A DNA stretch of 64,000 nt, from NCBI GenBank assembly GCA_010279815.1, contig QEOQ01000534.1, positions 1 to 64,000 on the forward strand. The letters are read 5' to 3'. The translations under genes were made by a program, and so were the position numbers. The DNA comes from Brachionus plicatilis (taxonomy: Eukaryota; Rotifera; Eurotatoria; Ploima; Brachionidae). The notes under the pieces were generated by a model, which worked only from the letters and a program-made list of their open reading frames with translations, ran no database searches and was not told where the DNA came from. Shown one piece after another: positions 11,948 to 21,675 of the stretch. The first letter of the stretch is position 1, and the number at the start of each line of letters is the position of its first letter.

Positions 11948-13118
11948 ATGATCAAAATTCTGTTCCTTATCAGTTTTATGAATTTCCTTGATGCTTCCCG
12001 GAGCAGATTAAGTAAAACTAGAATTTAGCCATTCTACTAACCTAAAACTCTGTCTATAGTTCGTGTAGATGGTATAAATCCAACTTGTTTTAGAAGACCA
12101 AGATGCAGAGAATTCGATGTGAGCGGTGCTGTGATTAGTGTAGATAAAAGTCTGCCATTTATGGGAACCAACATGTGCTGTATTACCCTATCAATAGCTT
12201 CGTTTACCCAGGACGCTTACTTTATGGCAAGAATACTCAATTCCACAAAGCTCCAAGGAGATGACTTTATCACATTCTACGAGGATGATTTCAAGCTTCT
12301 CGTAGGACTTTATCTTAAATTTTTTGAACAAAATTTTAACTTTTTTCCTAGTCAAATATTACTGCAGTTGACCGCGACCCTAATCGAATCATTTACTTTA
12401 AATCTCCCAGGATTTCGGTAGAGTTTTTTAAAGACAAAGAACACCGGTCCATTTATGAAATAGTAATCTCTGTTTTTTACACTGGCAACTCTGAAATGTG
12501 CCGTAGACAAGGTTTTTATCGCTGTAGCTCGAATACCAGCATGTGTATTGATGAAAAATTGATGTGTGACAAATTTCCCCACTGTCCCAACTACAGCGAT
12601 GAGGCCACATGCGAAGAAACCCATGGTAAAATTTATTTCACAAAAAATAAAATTTATTTCACATTATTACTCAAAATTTAGATGAAAGCGGCCTAACTTA
12701 TGACAAACAAATAGTCACCACTGTTTTTGTGGTCATTGTAGCCACTGTCCTAATGACCATGATTCTTATTTTGGCTTTGTGCTTTTGTAAAAGTAAACAA
12801 AAACTAACCGAAACCTTCATGGCAATATTTGGTAATTTAACTTAATTAATTTGGGAACTTTTTTGAGCTGTAAAAGCATTAAAAATGAATCATTTGATTC
12901 CTAAAATATTTTTTTATTAATACTTAAAAATTTCTCAAAAAATAAATTTAAAATTGACTACCTTACAGATTGTTTAAATTTTTTTTTTATAAAAAAAAAT
13001 TTATTTTTAAGGCTACCGAAACGAAACAAAAAACTCGAGAATGTTGGACGCGCAGTTAAATAGGAAAAATTTGTCTGGATACAGTCCTATACAACAAAAA
13101 AGTAATAGAATAATTTAA
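11948..13118 (+). CDS. Single-pass membrane protein with CUB-like and LDLa domains
   Basis: Five exons give a 278-residue type I membrane protein. Residues 1-16 (MIKILFLISFMNFLDA) form a signal peptide. Residues about 25-150 look like a divergent CUB domain, with short beta-strand-like blocks and FYTG near its end. Residues 152-189 are an LDL-receptor class A repeat with six Cys ending CPNYSDEATC, the SDE being the calcium-binding hallmark. A hydrophobic segment (about 204-226, TTVFVVIVATVLMTMILILA) is followed by a basic, roughly 50-residue cytoplasmic tail containing a GYSPI tyrosine motif. CUB plus LDLa plus one membrane span is the layout of NETO/LEV-10-type auxiliary subunits and of some LDLR-related proteins. 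This one has a single CUB and I cannot assign orthology. It converges with the EF-hand gene downstream. Confidence 0.85.
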
Positions 13119-13442
13119 AGATGGAGATTTTAAATTTTATTATTTAGATTAATTAAATGTGTAAATTAAATGATGTGTTCAAAATTTTTTTGAACTATCG
13201 TACCTTATGATTTTGTGTTTAAATACAATATTTTATGGTTAATTGATTTGGAGCAATTAAGCGCGCTTATCCTCCAGGTTAATGTCATAGTGGCAAAATA
13301 ATTTCTTGTGATGCTTATCAATTTTGTGTCTAGAAGCTTAATTTTATTAGGCCGTAAAAATAGCTCTTTTCAGTGTTTTAGATGAAAAAAAATCTTAATT
13401 ATGAAATAAAATTTTCAATTAAAATAATTTATTTAATTTCTT

Positions 13443-13933
13443 TTAAAGTTCTTCTTTTAATTTTTCATCATCTTGACTATCGTCGACCTCTTCGTCGTCG
13501 TCGTTGTCCTCATCGTTGTCCTCGTCGTCTGAGCCTTCTTCGTAAACAATACCCTCCACTTCATCTAATGTTCCCATTATGTGCTCTATTGACTAAAAGA
13601 TAACAATTAATTTTATTTTATTTAATTTAAATTAAAATTTACATTTTCATTTAAATCAATCACTTCGTCATCACTTAACACTCCATTCCCATCAAAGTCC
13701 ATTAGGCTAAACATCTTTTAGACATTCTCAAAATTTATTAAAAATATAAAAATTAATTGGAGCTACTTCTTGCAGCATATCATGGCTTTGTTCTCTTTTT
13801 TCATCAGATAACTCTCTTTCCTTTAATATAACTAAAATTAAAAGACAAAAAACATATTTTTTGTTAACACTACCCCTAAGATTAACGATATCCAGTCGTC
13901 AATTTTTCTATTGCCCAAATTGACTTGTCTCAT
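13443..13933 (-). CDS. Small EF-hand protein with acidic tail ending KEEL
   Basis: Four short exons on the minus strand read SDEKREQSHDMLQE, then MFSLMDFDGNGVLSDDEVID, then NENSIEHIMGTLDEVEGIVY, then a very acidic run (GSDDEDNDEDNDDDEEVDD) ending EEL. The second block is a canonical EF-hand loop (D-x-D-x-N-G-x-L-x-x-x-E), so calcium binding is likely. The C-terminal KEEL resembles an ER-retrieval signal, and an EF-hand followed by such a signal is seen in ER proteins such as FKBP7/14. However, no signal peptide is present in what I can assemble. The 5' end is uncertain: the ATG at 13931-13933 follows an in-frame stop, but the first splice needs an acceptor a few bases inside the apparent exon. 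The gene could be truncated by the LINE tail just upstream. Confidence 0.6.
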
Positions 13934-14019
13934 TATGAAAATCCTTGAGAAAAAAATAATTTAAGCTTCAGAACAACCAAACTTATGTGTCATCTTAATT
14001 TCAAATTTTTAGTAAGATT

Positions 14020-14250
14020 TTTATTTATTTCTCTGTTTATCTGTACCAAGCTAATGCTCCTTAAGAATAAAAAAAAGTTAAAAAAGATAAAGAAAAAAAA
14101 TAAATAAATAAATATAAAAAAAATGATAAATAAGTTAAAAGAAAATTAAAAACGACATGTTGAAATAACTAGAATTTAGACATGCTTAAATATTTGATAG
14201 TTCAGCAAAAAAGGAAGAGATTACTAGGTAGCAAGAAATTTGATATTCAA
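14020..14250 (-). repeat. Truncated LINE 3' end (family A)
   Basis: TTTATTTATTTC...CTGTACCAAGCTAATGCTCC and the 200 bp that follow match, with scattered substitutions, the 3' end of the reverse-transcriptase element at 23.5 kb. Shared words include ACATGTTGAAATA, CTAGA.TTTAGACATG and AAATATTTGAT.GTTC. It is a 5'-truncated copy on the minus strand lying next to the start of the EF-hand gene. Confidence 0.7.
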
Positions 14251-14683
14251 TTAAATATTTAATGAAAACTAAAAAAAAATCATTCTTATGACTTGAAAGT
14301 CAATCGACCCTTTAAATAAGGACACCTGTCATATAATAAAATTACTCATCTTAAAAACAGATTAATTATCAAATAAATTTTTTGAATTCATCTTATAAAT
14401 GTATCAAGAATCTTAAAAAAATAGAATCTGAAAGAGTTTTAGCTGGTCACAGATAAAACTTTTTGTCTATTTGATTAAAACAAATAGATAATGAAATAAA
14501 TTTAAAATACAGCATGTCCTAAAAATATTTAAACATTCGTACAGGTAATTAAGAGTAAACTGGTTAATATTTAATTACTGAAATTAATTTATTATTTTTT
14601 GCTTTATTTTTTTTTTAATTTTAAAGAATAATTTTTTGACCCATGAGATATAAAAAATTTTTTTTTAAAAAACAATATTAATA

Positions 14684-15155
14684 AAGATTAATTAATTGGC
14701 ATATTGAAATTGATGATCAATTCAAAAAGTTTATCTTTAGATATTAAAATAAATCTTTGATTTAATTTAAATAATTTTAATGTAACTTAATTAACATGTT
14801 ATGTAGATTTAAAAAATAAAAAAAAATTTGAATGAACATTTTCTCAATCCATTGTTAAAATCGATTTTTGTGTTTAAATGAATTAACTGATTTTTTGTAA
14901 AATATTTCAATATATTATTTGAATTTTTTTATTCAAAAAGTATTTGAATCTAGAATTCAAAATTAAATTAAAAAGAGAAATTCAAAAAGCAAATTCAAAA
15001 TAACAAATAAAATGAAAATAAACTTTACAAAAATCAGTTTAATAAATTAAAAATCGATTTTATCAATGGATTGAGAAAATGTTTTTTCAAATTAAAAATG
15101 TTTTTTTCCTTTTTGAATTGATCATCAGCTTCAAGATGCCAATTAATAATCTTTT
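14684..15155. mobile_element. Foldback/MITE-like inverted repeat, about 470 bp
   Basis: The left arm holds TTAATTGGCAT...GATGATCAATTCAAAAAG and AACATTTTCTCAATCCATTG. The right arm carries the reverse complements of both in mirrored order, including CAATGGATTGAGAAAATG and CTTTTTGAATTGATCATC. Arms are roughly 100-220 bp; the right arm has lost an internal stretch. No protein is encoded. I could not define a target duplication, so the ends are approximate. Confidence 0.65.
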
Positions 15156-16036
15156 ATTTAATTGATTGTCACATTAAAATATTAATTGTCTCAGATAGAT
15201 ATGATCATATTCAAAAATATCTTATTTTCTTTATTCCTTTTTTTATTATAGTTTTTTTTATTACAAAATTGATGAAAGCAAATTTCAAATTATCAATTGA
15301 TGATCATGAAATGCGAGTAAAGGGTTCGCGAAAATTTCAACACGCATTAACTAAGATACCATCTTTACTGAGAACGATTCCAACATAACTGCTAATTTGG
15401 AACTATTTCAATTACCTCAAAAATGTTGAATTTTTTTTATCGCTTAATTATTGTTGTAAATTTTATCTAATAGTAAATATTTTCTTGTTACATTTAGTAC
15501 TTTATTAATGGCATACATTTTCTAAGACAAATAAATACATTTATGTGACTTTTAATATATTTTAATATTTCCTTTTAATAAATTGCTCCCCTATGAGACT
15601 CAAATAACTTGTAAAAATTTTAAAGAAAATTAAATTCTCTCCAATCATAAATTATTTCAAATCAAAAAAATATATTTGCAGATTTAAAATAATCAAAAAT
15701 ACCATGTAAGCTGAAAATCGTCTTAGGAATCATTTATTTAGCCAAAAAAATGTAATCTTTCTGTACTTATTTCTTTTGAATTCTTAATTTTATACAATTT
15801 TTTTAAGCAAGAAAACTTAAGAATCAAATAAAATTTAGTTAGAAATGAAAAATGGTTAATCAATCTTGATTCCCTTAAAAAAGCAGATTTCAAGAAAAAC
15901 ATAATTTCTTATTTAAAGGAAGACAGATTCCGAATTAAAAGTCAAATAAAGAATGTGAAATCCAAGAGGCACTATAAATTATTATTTTTTAATAGTAATT
16001 TTTCTGAACCTGATTTTAAAACAAAAAAAAATCTAT
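15156..16036. other. Gene-free spacer
   Basis: AT-rich DNA between the foldback element and the 3' end of the JmjC gene. Nothing recognisable was found. Confidence 0.5.
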
Positions 16037-17058
16037 TCACTTGAAATTATCAAAAAAATCGTTCTGAATTGGCCCATAAGTGAACGTGTCCAAAGTTTTG
16101 CTTAGCTCCAGTTTGTTGTAGGAGCATTCGTCAGAAAATTCCGCATTGCCGAATAATCTCTCGAAATTGAACCAAAAATTAATTGCTAAATTTCGTCCAT
16201 AAGAACGAACTTGATGGACCCTTTGAAATAAAATTTTAAAAAAAAATCTTTTTTTTTCTTTAATTAACCATTTGTATGGAATGTATAAACAGTCTCCAGC
16301 TGACAAATTAAAGTGATAATACTCAAGATCTTTAAGTAAGGGAAATTTTTCATAGTCAACCTTGTCCACATCCATGGTAGAATAGGCACCTTTATGCTCA
16401 TCTATTATCATATCTGCAGCTTTTTTATGCTTGAAATAATCAACTAGAATAATTTCTTTGATGCCGTCAAATGCGCAGAGAATATTTTCGTAATCGTCTG
16501 TATGCGTGACCGAACTGGTCCCTCCAGAACTAAACCACACGATCTTAATTTAACTTTTAGGATGCTTACTTTAGAATAATAACTTACAGTCTCTTCAAGG
16601 ACCGAAGGAGCTTGAGCGCACTGAAGGGGCTGTGGCAGGACAACATCTTCTTTAAGATAGGGTGGCACTTCATTGACCATATAAAGTTCACTTGAGTTGT
16701 AGATAAAGAGAAAATCATGCAATGGTAGATTAATGGTGTCTTGGTCACGAGATTCTTTTTTGATGGTTTCCAATGAAACTTTATAGTCGGGATGCTTGCT
16801 TGACAAATCGGTCAAGTATTGATCGTTCCATTTAGAAAATGCCGGGAATTGGTTGACAAAATTTTGCATCAAGACTGCCCGTTTGGTTTTGACATAATTT
16901 GAAAAAAAAGTTTTTGTTGGAAGATCAGTTACTTTTTCTATTTCAAGAAAAGGGCCACTGGATCCGAACGGTTTCATATGTCCCGGGTGATCACGCAGTT
17001 CGGAACATTGATTGCCAATTAAATGAATGAAAAAAATTAAAAAATAATCTAGTAACAT
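16037..17058 (-). CDS. Secretory-pathway JmjC (cupin-8) hydroxylase-like protein
   Basis: Three exons (17058-16588, 16543-16269, 16220-16037) give 309 residues. The N-terminus (MLLDYFLIFFIHLIGNQC) is a signal peptide or anchor, so the protein probably acts in the ER lumen or outside the cell. Residues about 158-275 are a JmjC domain. SSGGTSSVTHTDDYEN supplies the iron ligands His171 and Asp173. DGIKEIILVDYF is the usual strand with a candidate 2-oxoglutarate-binding Lys. YIPYKWVHQVRSYGRNLAIN supplies the distal His251 and following strand. These 2-oxoglutarate/Fe(II) oxygenases hydroxylate proteins or demethylate histones; a luminal location argues for the former. The second intron has a weak GTTAAT donor. 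The closest named group is unclear (the JMJD8/cupin-8 type is plausible), and the substrate is unknown. Confidence 0.88.
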
Positions 17059-18537
17059 TTTATTGATTAAAAATTTTGCTCTAAAAAAATAAATTATGAG
17101 AATTTCTTAATTAAAATGAGATTTTTTGCAGAATTTAGCCAGAGTTAAACAAATCGAATAAAAATGTTACATTTGCTTATAAAAATTTGTTAAATTTAAT
17201 TTAGAAGTTTATAATTTTAGTAGTTTTTATATTTTTACCTTAACAAAATAATAATTTAGAATTAAATTTTATTTAAAAATAATTTAATTTTTTTATTTAA
17301 TTCATCAGTTAATTATGTTGAAATTTTTAAACTACATAAGATAAAGTAAAATCATCATTTTTAAAATAGTCTTAAGGGTCTTGAAAAAAATCTTTATTTT
17401 TAAATTTGATTTGATGTTTACAGAATGAAACTTTATTTATTTTTTGCCGATTAATAATAAATAGTCATTTCAAACAGTAAAATGGAATTGTTATTCTGAA
17501 GTGTCAATTCAAAACATTTAAACATTTATGATCTCTTTAGTTAGTTATTTTAGTCATGTTTATTTTTATTTTGAAAAAAATTAGCTCGAGTCAAAAACCA
17601 AATAATTTAAATAAATTTTTGTTCAATAAATACTATTTTTCAATTGAATTCACATTTGTTTTAAATAAAGACTTTTAAAATGAGTCTTCGAAAAATTCAA
17701 AAATAAAAACGAAATTTTTAGGCAAGTTGAAGTTTATGATCAATTTTTGATGCTCAAAATGATTAAAATAAAAAATTACAAGTTTTTATTTATATTATAT
17801 TTTAAAAATATTAATTAGTTTGTAACAAAAAATTTCTTTAAATTTTAAGATCCATAAAAATACTAAATTGAATTGAAAAACTCCTTTAATTAAAAAAAAA
17901 ATTATTTTTAAATTATATGGTTTTTGACTCGAGTTACTAAGATGATAAAAGACTTTTTTCGACGGTAAAAATAAGCATTTCCAGAATAAGTTGATTTTAA
18001 AAAATTAAATTAATATTAAAGTAAAATTTTACAATTTTTATTATTTATTAAAAAAATCGATCGATTAGCTCATTAAAAAAACGGAAATTCTCACTAAAGT
18101 TTACCAAAAAAGAAATAAAAAATACAAAAAAAAAAACAGGAAAAAAAAAACTAAAAAATGATTAATTTCAACCGAGTTTTAAATTGACAAAAACTAACTA
18201 AAAATAAATCAGTAGGACTATACATTTTTGTCGGATAGTGGGCCTCATGTTACCATAACAAACATCAAAAGCGTAAGATTAGACCCATATATCCTCAACA
18301 ATAAACAAGCTTAATTACATTACCAGGCCTTTTTTAATTTTAAAAATTAAAAAAAAAAAAAAAAACTAATCACAAATTAAAACTTCATTTAAATCCGGCA
18401 TTCTATTTCTAACTTTTGAGTTTAAACTATTTCATTTAATTTATTTCCAAGTAGACAACAACAAAAAGTTAAATTTTTTGGTTCATAATGGTTGAAAAAA
18501 TAATGGTATAAAACTATTTATAACATTGGTTTAAGTT
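17059..18537. other. Gene-free spacer
   Basis: AT-rich DNA between the start of the JmjC gene and the 3' end of the CREB-like gene. Both genes read on the minus strand. The part next to 18537 is probably the 3' untranslated region of the CREB-like gene. No other feature was seen. Confidence 0.5.
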
Positions 18538-19409
18538 CTAAGCCTTGGACGAGGCCGCGTTCTGCTGGCTTGCCGAACTTGAATGTGAGTTTGACGAATT
18601 TTTGTTTGAGTTTGTATTTTCACCAGTTTGACAGTACAATTCCTTCAAAGTTTTCAATTCTTCAATGAGCGTCTTGTTTTGTGTTTCCAAAACAGCCACT
18701 CTATTCTCCAGACATTTAATGTATTCTTTTTTTTTTCGGCGGCACTCTCGTGCTGCTTCTCTTAAAAAAAAATGTCAATGATTAAAAAAAGGTCTGACGT
18801 CAAATAAACTTTAAAGAAAAGACGTCATTTATTTTGGTATTTAACTTGAGGAAAATTTGGATCAGTGGCGATCATTTACCTGTTTTTTAAAAGTCTAATT
18901 TCTCTTTTGCGATTTGTCTCTTGGGCTACCTCAACAATCTCGCTGCCATTGTTGCTGCCTGAGCTGCTGCTCGAGCTGATGTTATTGGCAAGCCGGTTAT
19001 CTGTTCTCTCTAAAAAAAAATTTTTTAAATTTTTATTCAGTACCAAAAAAATGGAAAAATGGGCACTTTCTCTGGAAAGGTCCTTTGAGCTGTTGGTGTT
19101 CTGGTGCTGCTGGGCCGCCTGATTTATCAGGTGCACGGCCGCGGCCTGCAATTTGTACGGGTTGGACAAGTCATTTTGAAAGTAGACCTGGGCGACGTCC
19201 GACTGGCCAGAGGGCGCCGCGCACAGGATCGGGCTCCCGTTGCCCACCGCAGCCGCCACTAGCTGATTAGCCAAGTTCTGCATGCTCTCAGCTTGATGAT
19301 TCTTTTCTCTTTTTTCTTGGAAAGTGTTTACAAACGATGAACTAGATGAAGTGGATGACAAAGATGAATTGCTATCATTTGATTGAGTGCAGTCCTCTTT
19401 TTTTACCAT
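18538..19409 (-). CDS. CREB/CREM/ATF1-type bZIP transcription factor
   Basis: Three exons (19409-19067, 19009-18880, 18760-18538) encode 231 residues. The C-terminus is unmistakable: KREIRLLKNREAARECRRKK, then KEYIKCLENRVAVLETQNKT and LIEELKTLKELYCQTG, nearly identical to vertebrate CREB/CREM. The basic region has the N157-x7-R165 signature and the leucine zipper follows. CREB proteins bind TGACGTCA as dimers in the nucleus and link cAMP/PKA or calcium signals to transcription. The N-terminus is Ser-rich, then has Gln/Ala-rich stretches (LANQLVAAAVGNG, AAAVHLINQAAQQHQ) like a weak Q-domain. I see no kinase-inducible domain (no RRPSY-like PKA site), so this may be a repressor-like isoform, or a KID exon may lie beyond the gap at 19487. 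The ATG follows an in-frame TGA. An intron splits the basic region between Arg158 codon bases. Confidence 0.95.
18795..18827. promoter_or_regulatory. Paired CRE sites in the CREB-like intron 2
   Basis: A perfect palindromic TGACGTCA lies at 18795-18802 and a one-mismatch AGACGTCA at 18820-18827, 25 bp apart start to start. Both sit in the 119 bp intron (18761-18879) that interrupts the bZIP coding region. This octamer is the binding site of the very factor the gene encodes. Vertebrate CREM has clustered intragenic CREs driving the ICER repressor, which offers a precedent. Confidence 0.55.
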
Positions 19410-19486
19410 TTGATTTGATTCAAGTCAGGCATTAATCAAAAATCTCATCTCATGTGCCGCTATTGTAATGCTCTAAATATTTTAAA

Positions 19487-19509
19487 NNNNNNNNNNNNNN
19501 NNNNNNNNN
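19487..19509. other. Assembly gap (23 N)
   Basis: A run of 23 Ns, 77 bp upstream of the CREB-like ATG. The true length is unknown. Upstream exons or promoter sequence of the CREB-like gene could be missing here. Confidence 0.99.
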
Positions 19510-19844
19510 ACGAGTCTTGAAAATATTAAAATTTTTGGAAAAAAAAAAATTATTTTTTATTAGTTAATTGTGATGACGATGTAAAGCTAAAAATAATGAA
19601 TTTATAAAATACAGATATGAAGAAAATTTGAATAAGTATTTCGTTTAGAGCGAAAAATCAGAGGGGTAGCTTGATAAAAGATTTGAACAATGAGGTGGGA
19701 GCAAAGCTTGCAAATTATGCTTTTTTTCTCTTTCTTAAAATTCTCAAAAAGGTAAATTTCGTAATCATTCAAAACAATTTTAATTAAAATATTAAAATTT
19801 TTGCCTTCTACTTTGCTTCTCCTTTAGAACAAGTTATTCGCGTT

Positions 19845-19869
19845 TGACGTCATTGCCTAATTACGCAAA
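19845..19869. promoter_or_regulatory. Perfect CRE plus C/EBP-like site in a divergent promoter
   Basis: TGACGTCA at 19845-19852 is followed within 10 bp by ATTACGCAAAT, a C/EBP/PAR-bZIP-like half-palindrome. The pair lies between the divergent CREB-like gene (ATG 436 bp to the left, across the gap) and SLC37A4 (ATG about 216 bp to the right). It could serve either or both genes. Confidence 0.5.
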
Positions 19870-20067
19870 TTATTTCTAGAAATCGATAAAAATTGTCTGA
19901 TTTAGCAAGGCGCCCAGAACAACACTAGCATTTTATTTTAATAAATTATTTAAACCAAAAAGCTTTTTATTTTGTTCTCAGAGTCTAATGAACGCTTCTA
20001 AACTAATCATAATAAGAATTATGGTAATTTATGAGAAGAACCGAACACTTATTTGAACTAGAACAAA

Positions 20068-21675
20068 ATGAACAAAAAAATTGTCTACCAAGCTGCCATT
20101 CTGGCCATTCTCTATCTCGGCTACGGCTTCTACTACCTCACACGCAAATCTTTAATTTTCATGGTGCCTCATTTTCGCCTAAACCAAACAAGCACTTTTA
20201 ATTTCACCAAAAATGACATTGGTATGGAAACAAAAATAATTTTGAAAAAATTTTTTTTTTTTTTAAATTTTCAACTAAATCAGGTATTGTGATTAGTGGT
20301 CAAAATTTTGCATATGCTATTAGTAAGTTGGTGGGCGGTGTGCTCAGTGATGTGTACAGTTGCCGGATATTGTTCGGTTCGGGCTTGTTTTTGTCAGGTT
20401 TGCTGAACATTGCTTTCAAAAAGGACATCCAAGTAATGTGATACTACACTCAGCAAAATGTCACGTTCTAAAAAATTTCTAGATTTCATCCGTGTACTTG
20501 CTTTCTTTTTTGATCGGATTTGTTCAAGGTATGATTGGATCTAATCAAAACTGGTGGCTAAATTGAGTTTTTCTTTTTTAATCTGGAAACAGGACCTGCT
20601 TGGCCATGTTGTGCCAAAATGCTTCAAAATTGGCTGCCCAAATCTCACTTCGCCACTTGGTAGAATGAAAAATTTTTAAAGTGTTCTTTGTTGATTTTGT
20701 TTGTAAAGGTGGTCAATTTTGTCAACAAGTTCGAATGTGGCAGGTGCCATTGGACCCATAATTGCCAATACAATTGCTCTAAAATATCACTGGTCACATG
20801 GGTTCATGATTCAGGGATGTATTTGCATGACCATTGGATACTTGGCCATAATGGTGCTGCGAAACAGGCCCTCTGAAGTGGGACTTGCAGATTTTGGATG
20901 CAAGAATGCTGAATTGGATAAAAATATTGAAGAAATTGGATTTTTGCAAAAAACAAAGCAGCTTTTTCTCTATCCATTTTTTGTATCAATATGTCTATGT
21001 TATTTTATAGTTCAATTTATAAAAACCCTATTTTCAGACTGGGCTCACATCTACATGATCAAATCCCTACAGATTAGTAGCTACAATGGTAATTTTTGAG
21101 CACGAAAACTTTTTCTAATAAATCAATTTAAACTTTTAGCAACATATTTTTTGTCTATTTTTGAGCTATCAGGCATTTTTGGATCACTGTTTTCTGGACT
21201 AGTGTCAGACTTTGTTTACCATTTTAAATGCAAACGGATCGATCACAGAAAACCGACAACTCCTTGTTCGGTTTACATTAGAATGTTGGTCAATATTGTA
21301 TTTTTTACAGGACTTTTAATTAGTCTTCATTTGTTTAATTATTACCTAGACTCGAAAATAAGTAGAAGTAATTTGTTGATTATTGGCACTTTATCCGGAT
21401 TTTTCTGTTTTGGATGTGTTTCGCTGCTGGGGGTTATAGCCATGGAATTTACACCCAAGTCTTTTTCGGGGTCGTCACATGCCTACGCGTCTTTGGCCGC
21501 AAATATCGGCTCTATATCAGCTGGTCTACCTTTTGGTTACATCTCTAAATTATACACATGGTCGTATGGCTTTAGATTAACAGAGGCATTAGCTGGCGCA
21601 ATTTTAGTTTGTTTAATTTCATGCATTTTTTCAAAGTCAAAATTTGAAGTTTGCTCAGCTAAAAAAAGACAATGA
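20068..21675 (+). CDS. SLC37A4: Glucose-6-phosphate translocase (SLC37A4-like)
   Basis: Six exons (20068-20221, 20284-20432, 20483-20528, 20593-20659, 20709-21088, 21140-21675) give 443 residues; human SLC37A4 has 429. The protein is a 10-12-span major facilitator that exchanges cytosolic glucose-6-phosphate for phosphate across the ER membrane, feeding luminal glucose-6-phosphatase in glycogenolysis and gluconeogenesis. Family landmarks in order are [79 protein letters not shown], a central loop, [36 protein letters not shown] and [19 protein letters not shown]. All introns are 46-64 bp and GT-AG. It is divergent from the CREB-like gene with a CRE about 216 bp upstream of the ATG. No glucose-6-phosphatase gene is in the window. 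Confidence 0.95.

Noticed and set aside
18865..19270. Plus-strand frames opposite the CREB-like exons
   Set aside because: They are antisense shadows of the first two CREB-like exons, whose spliced product continues into a near-perfect CREB bZIP.
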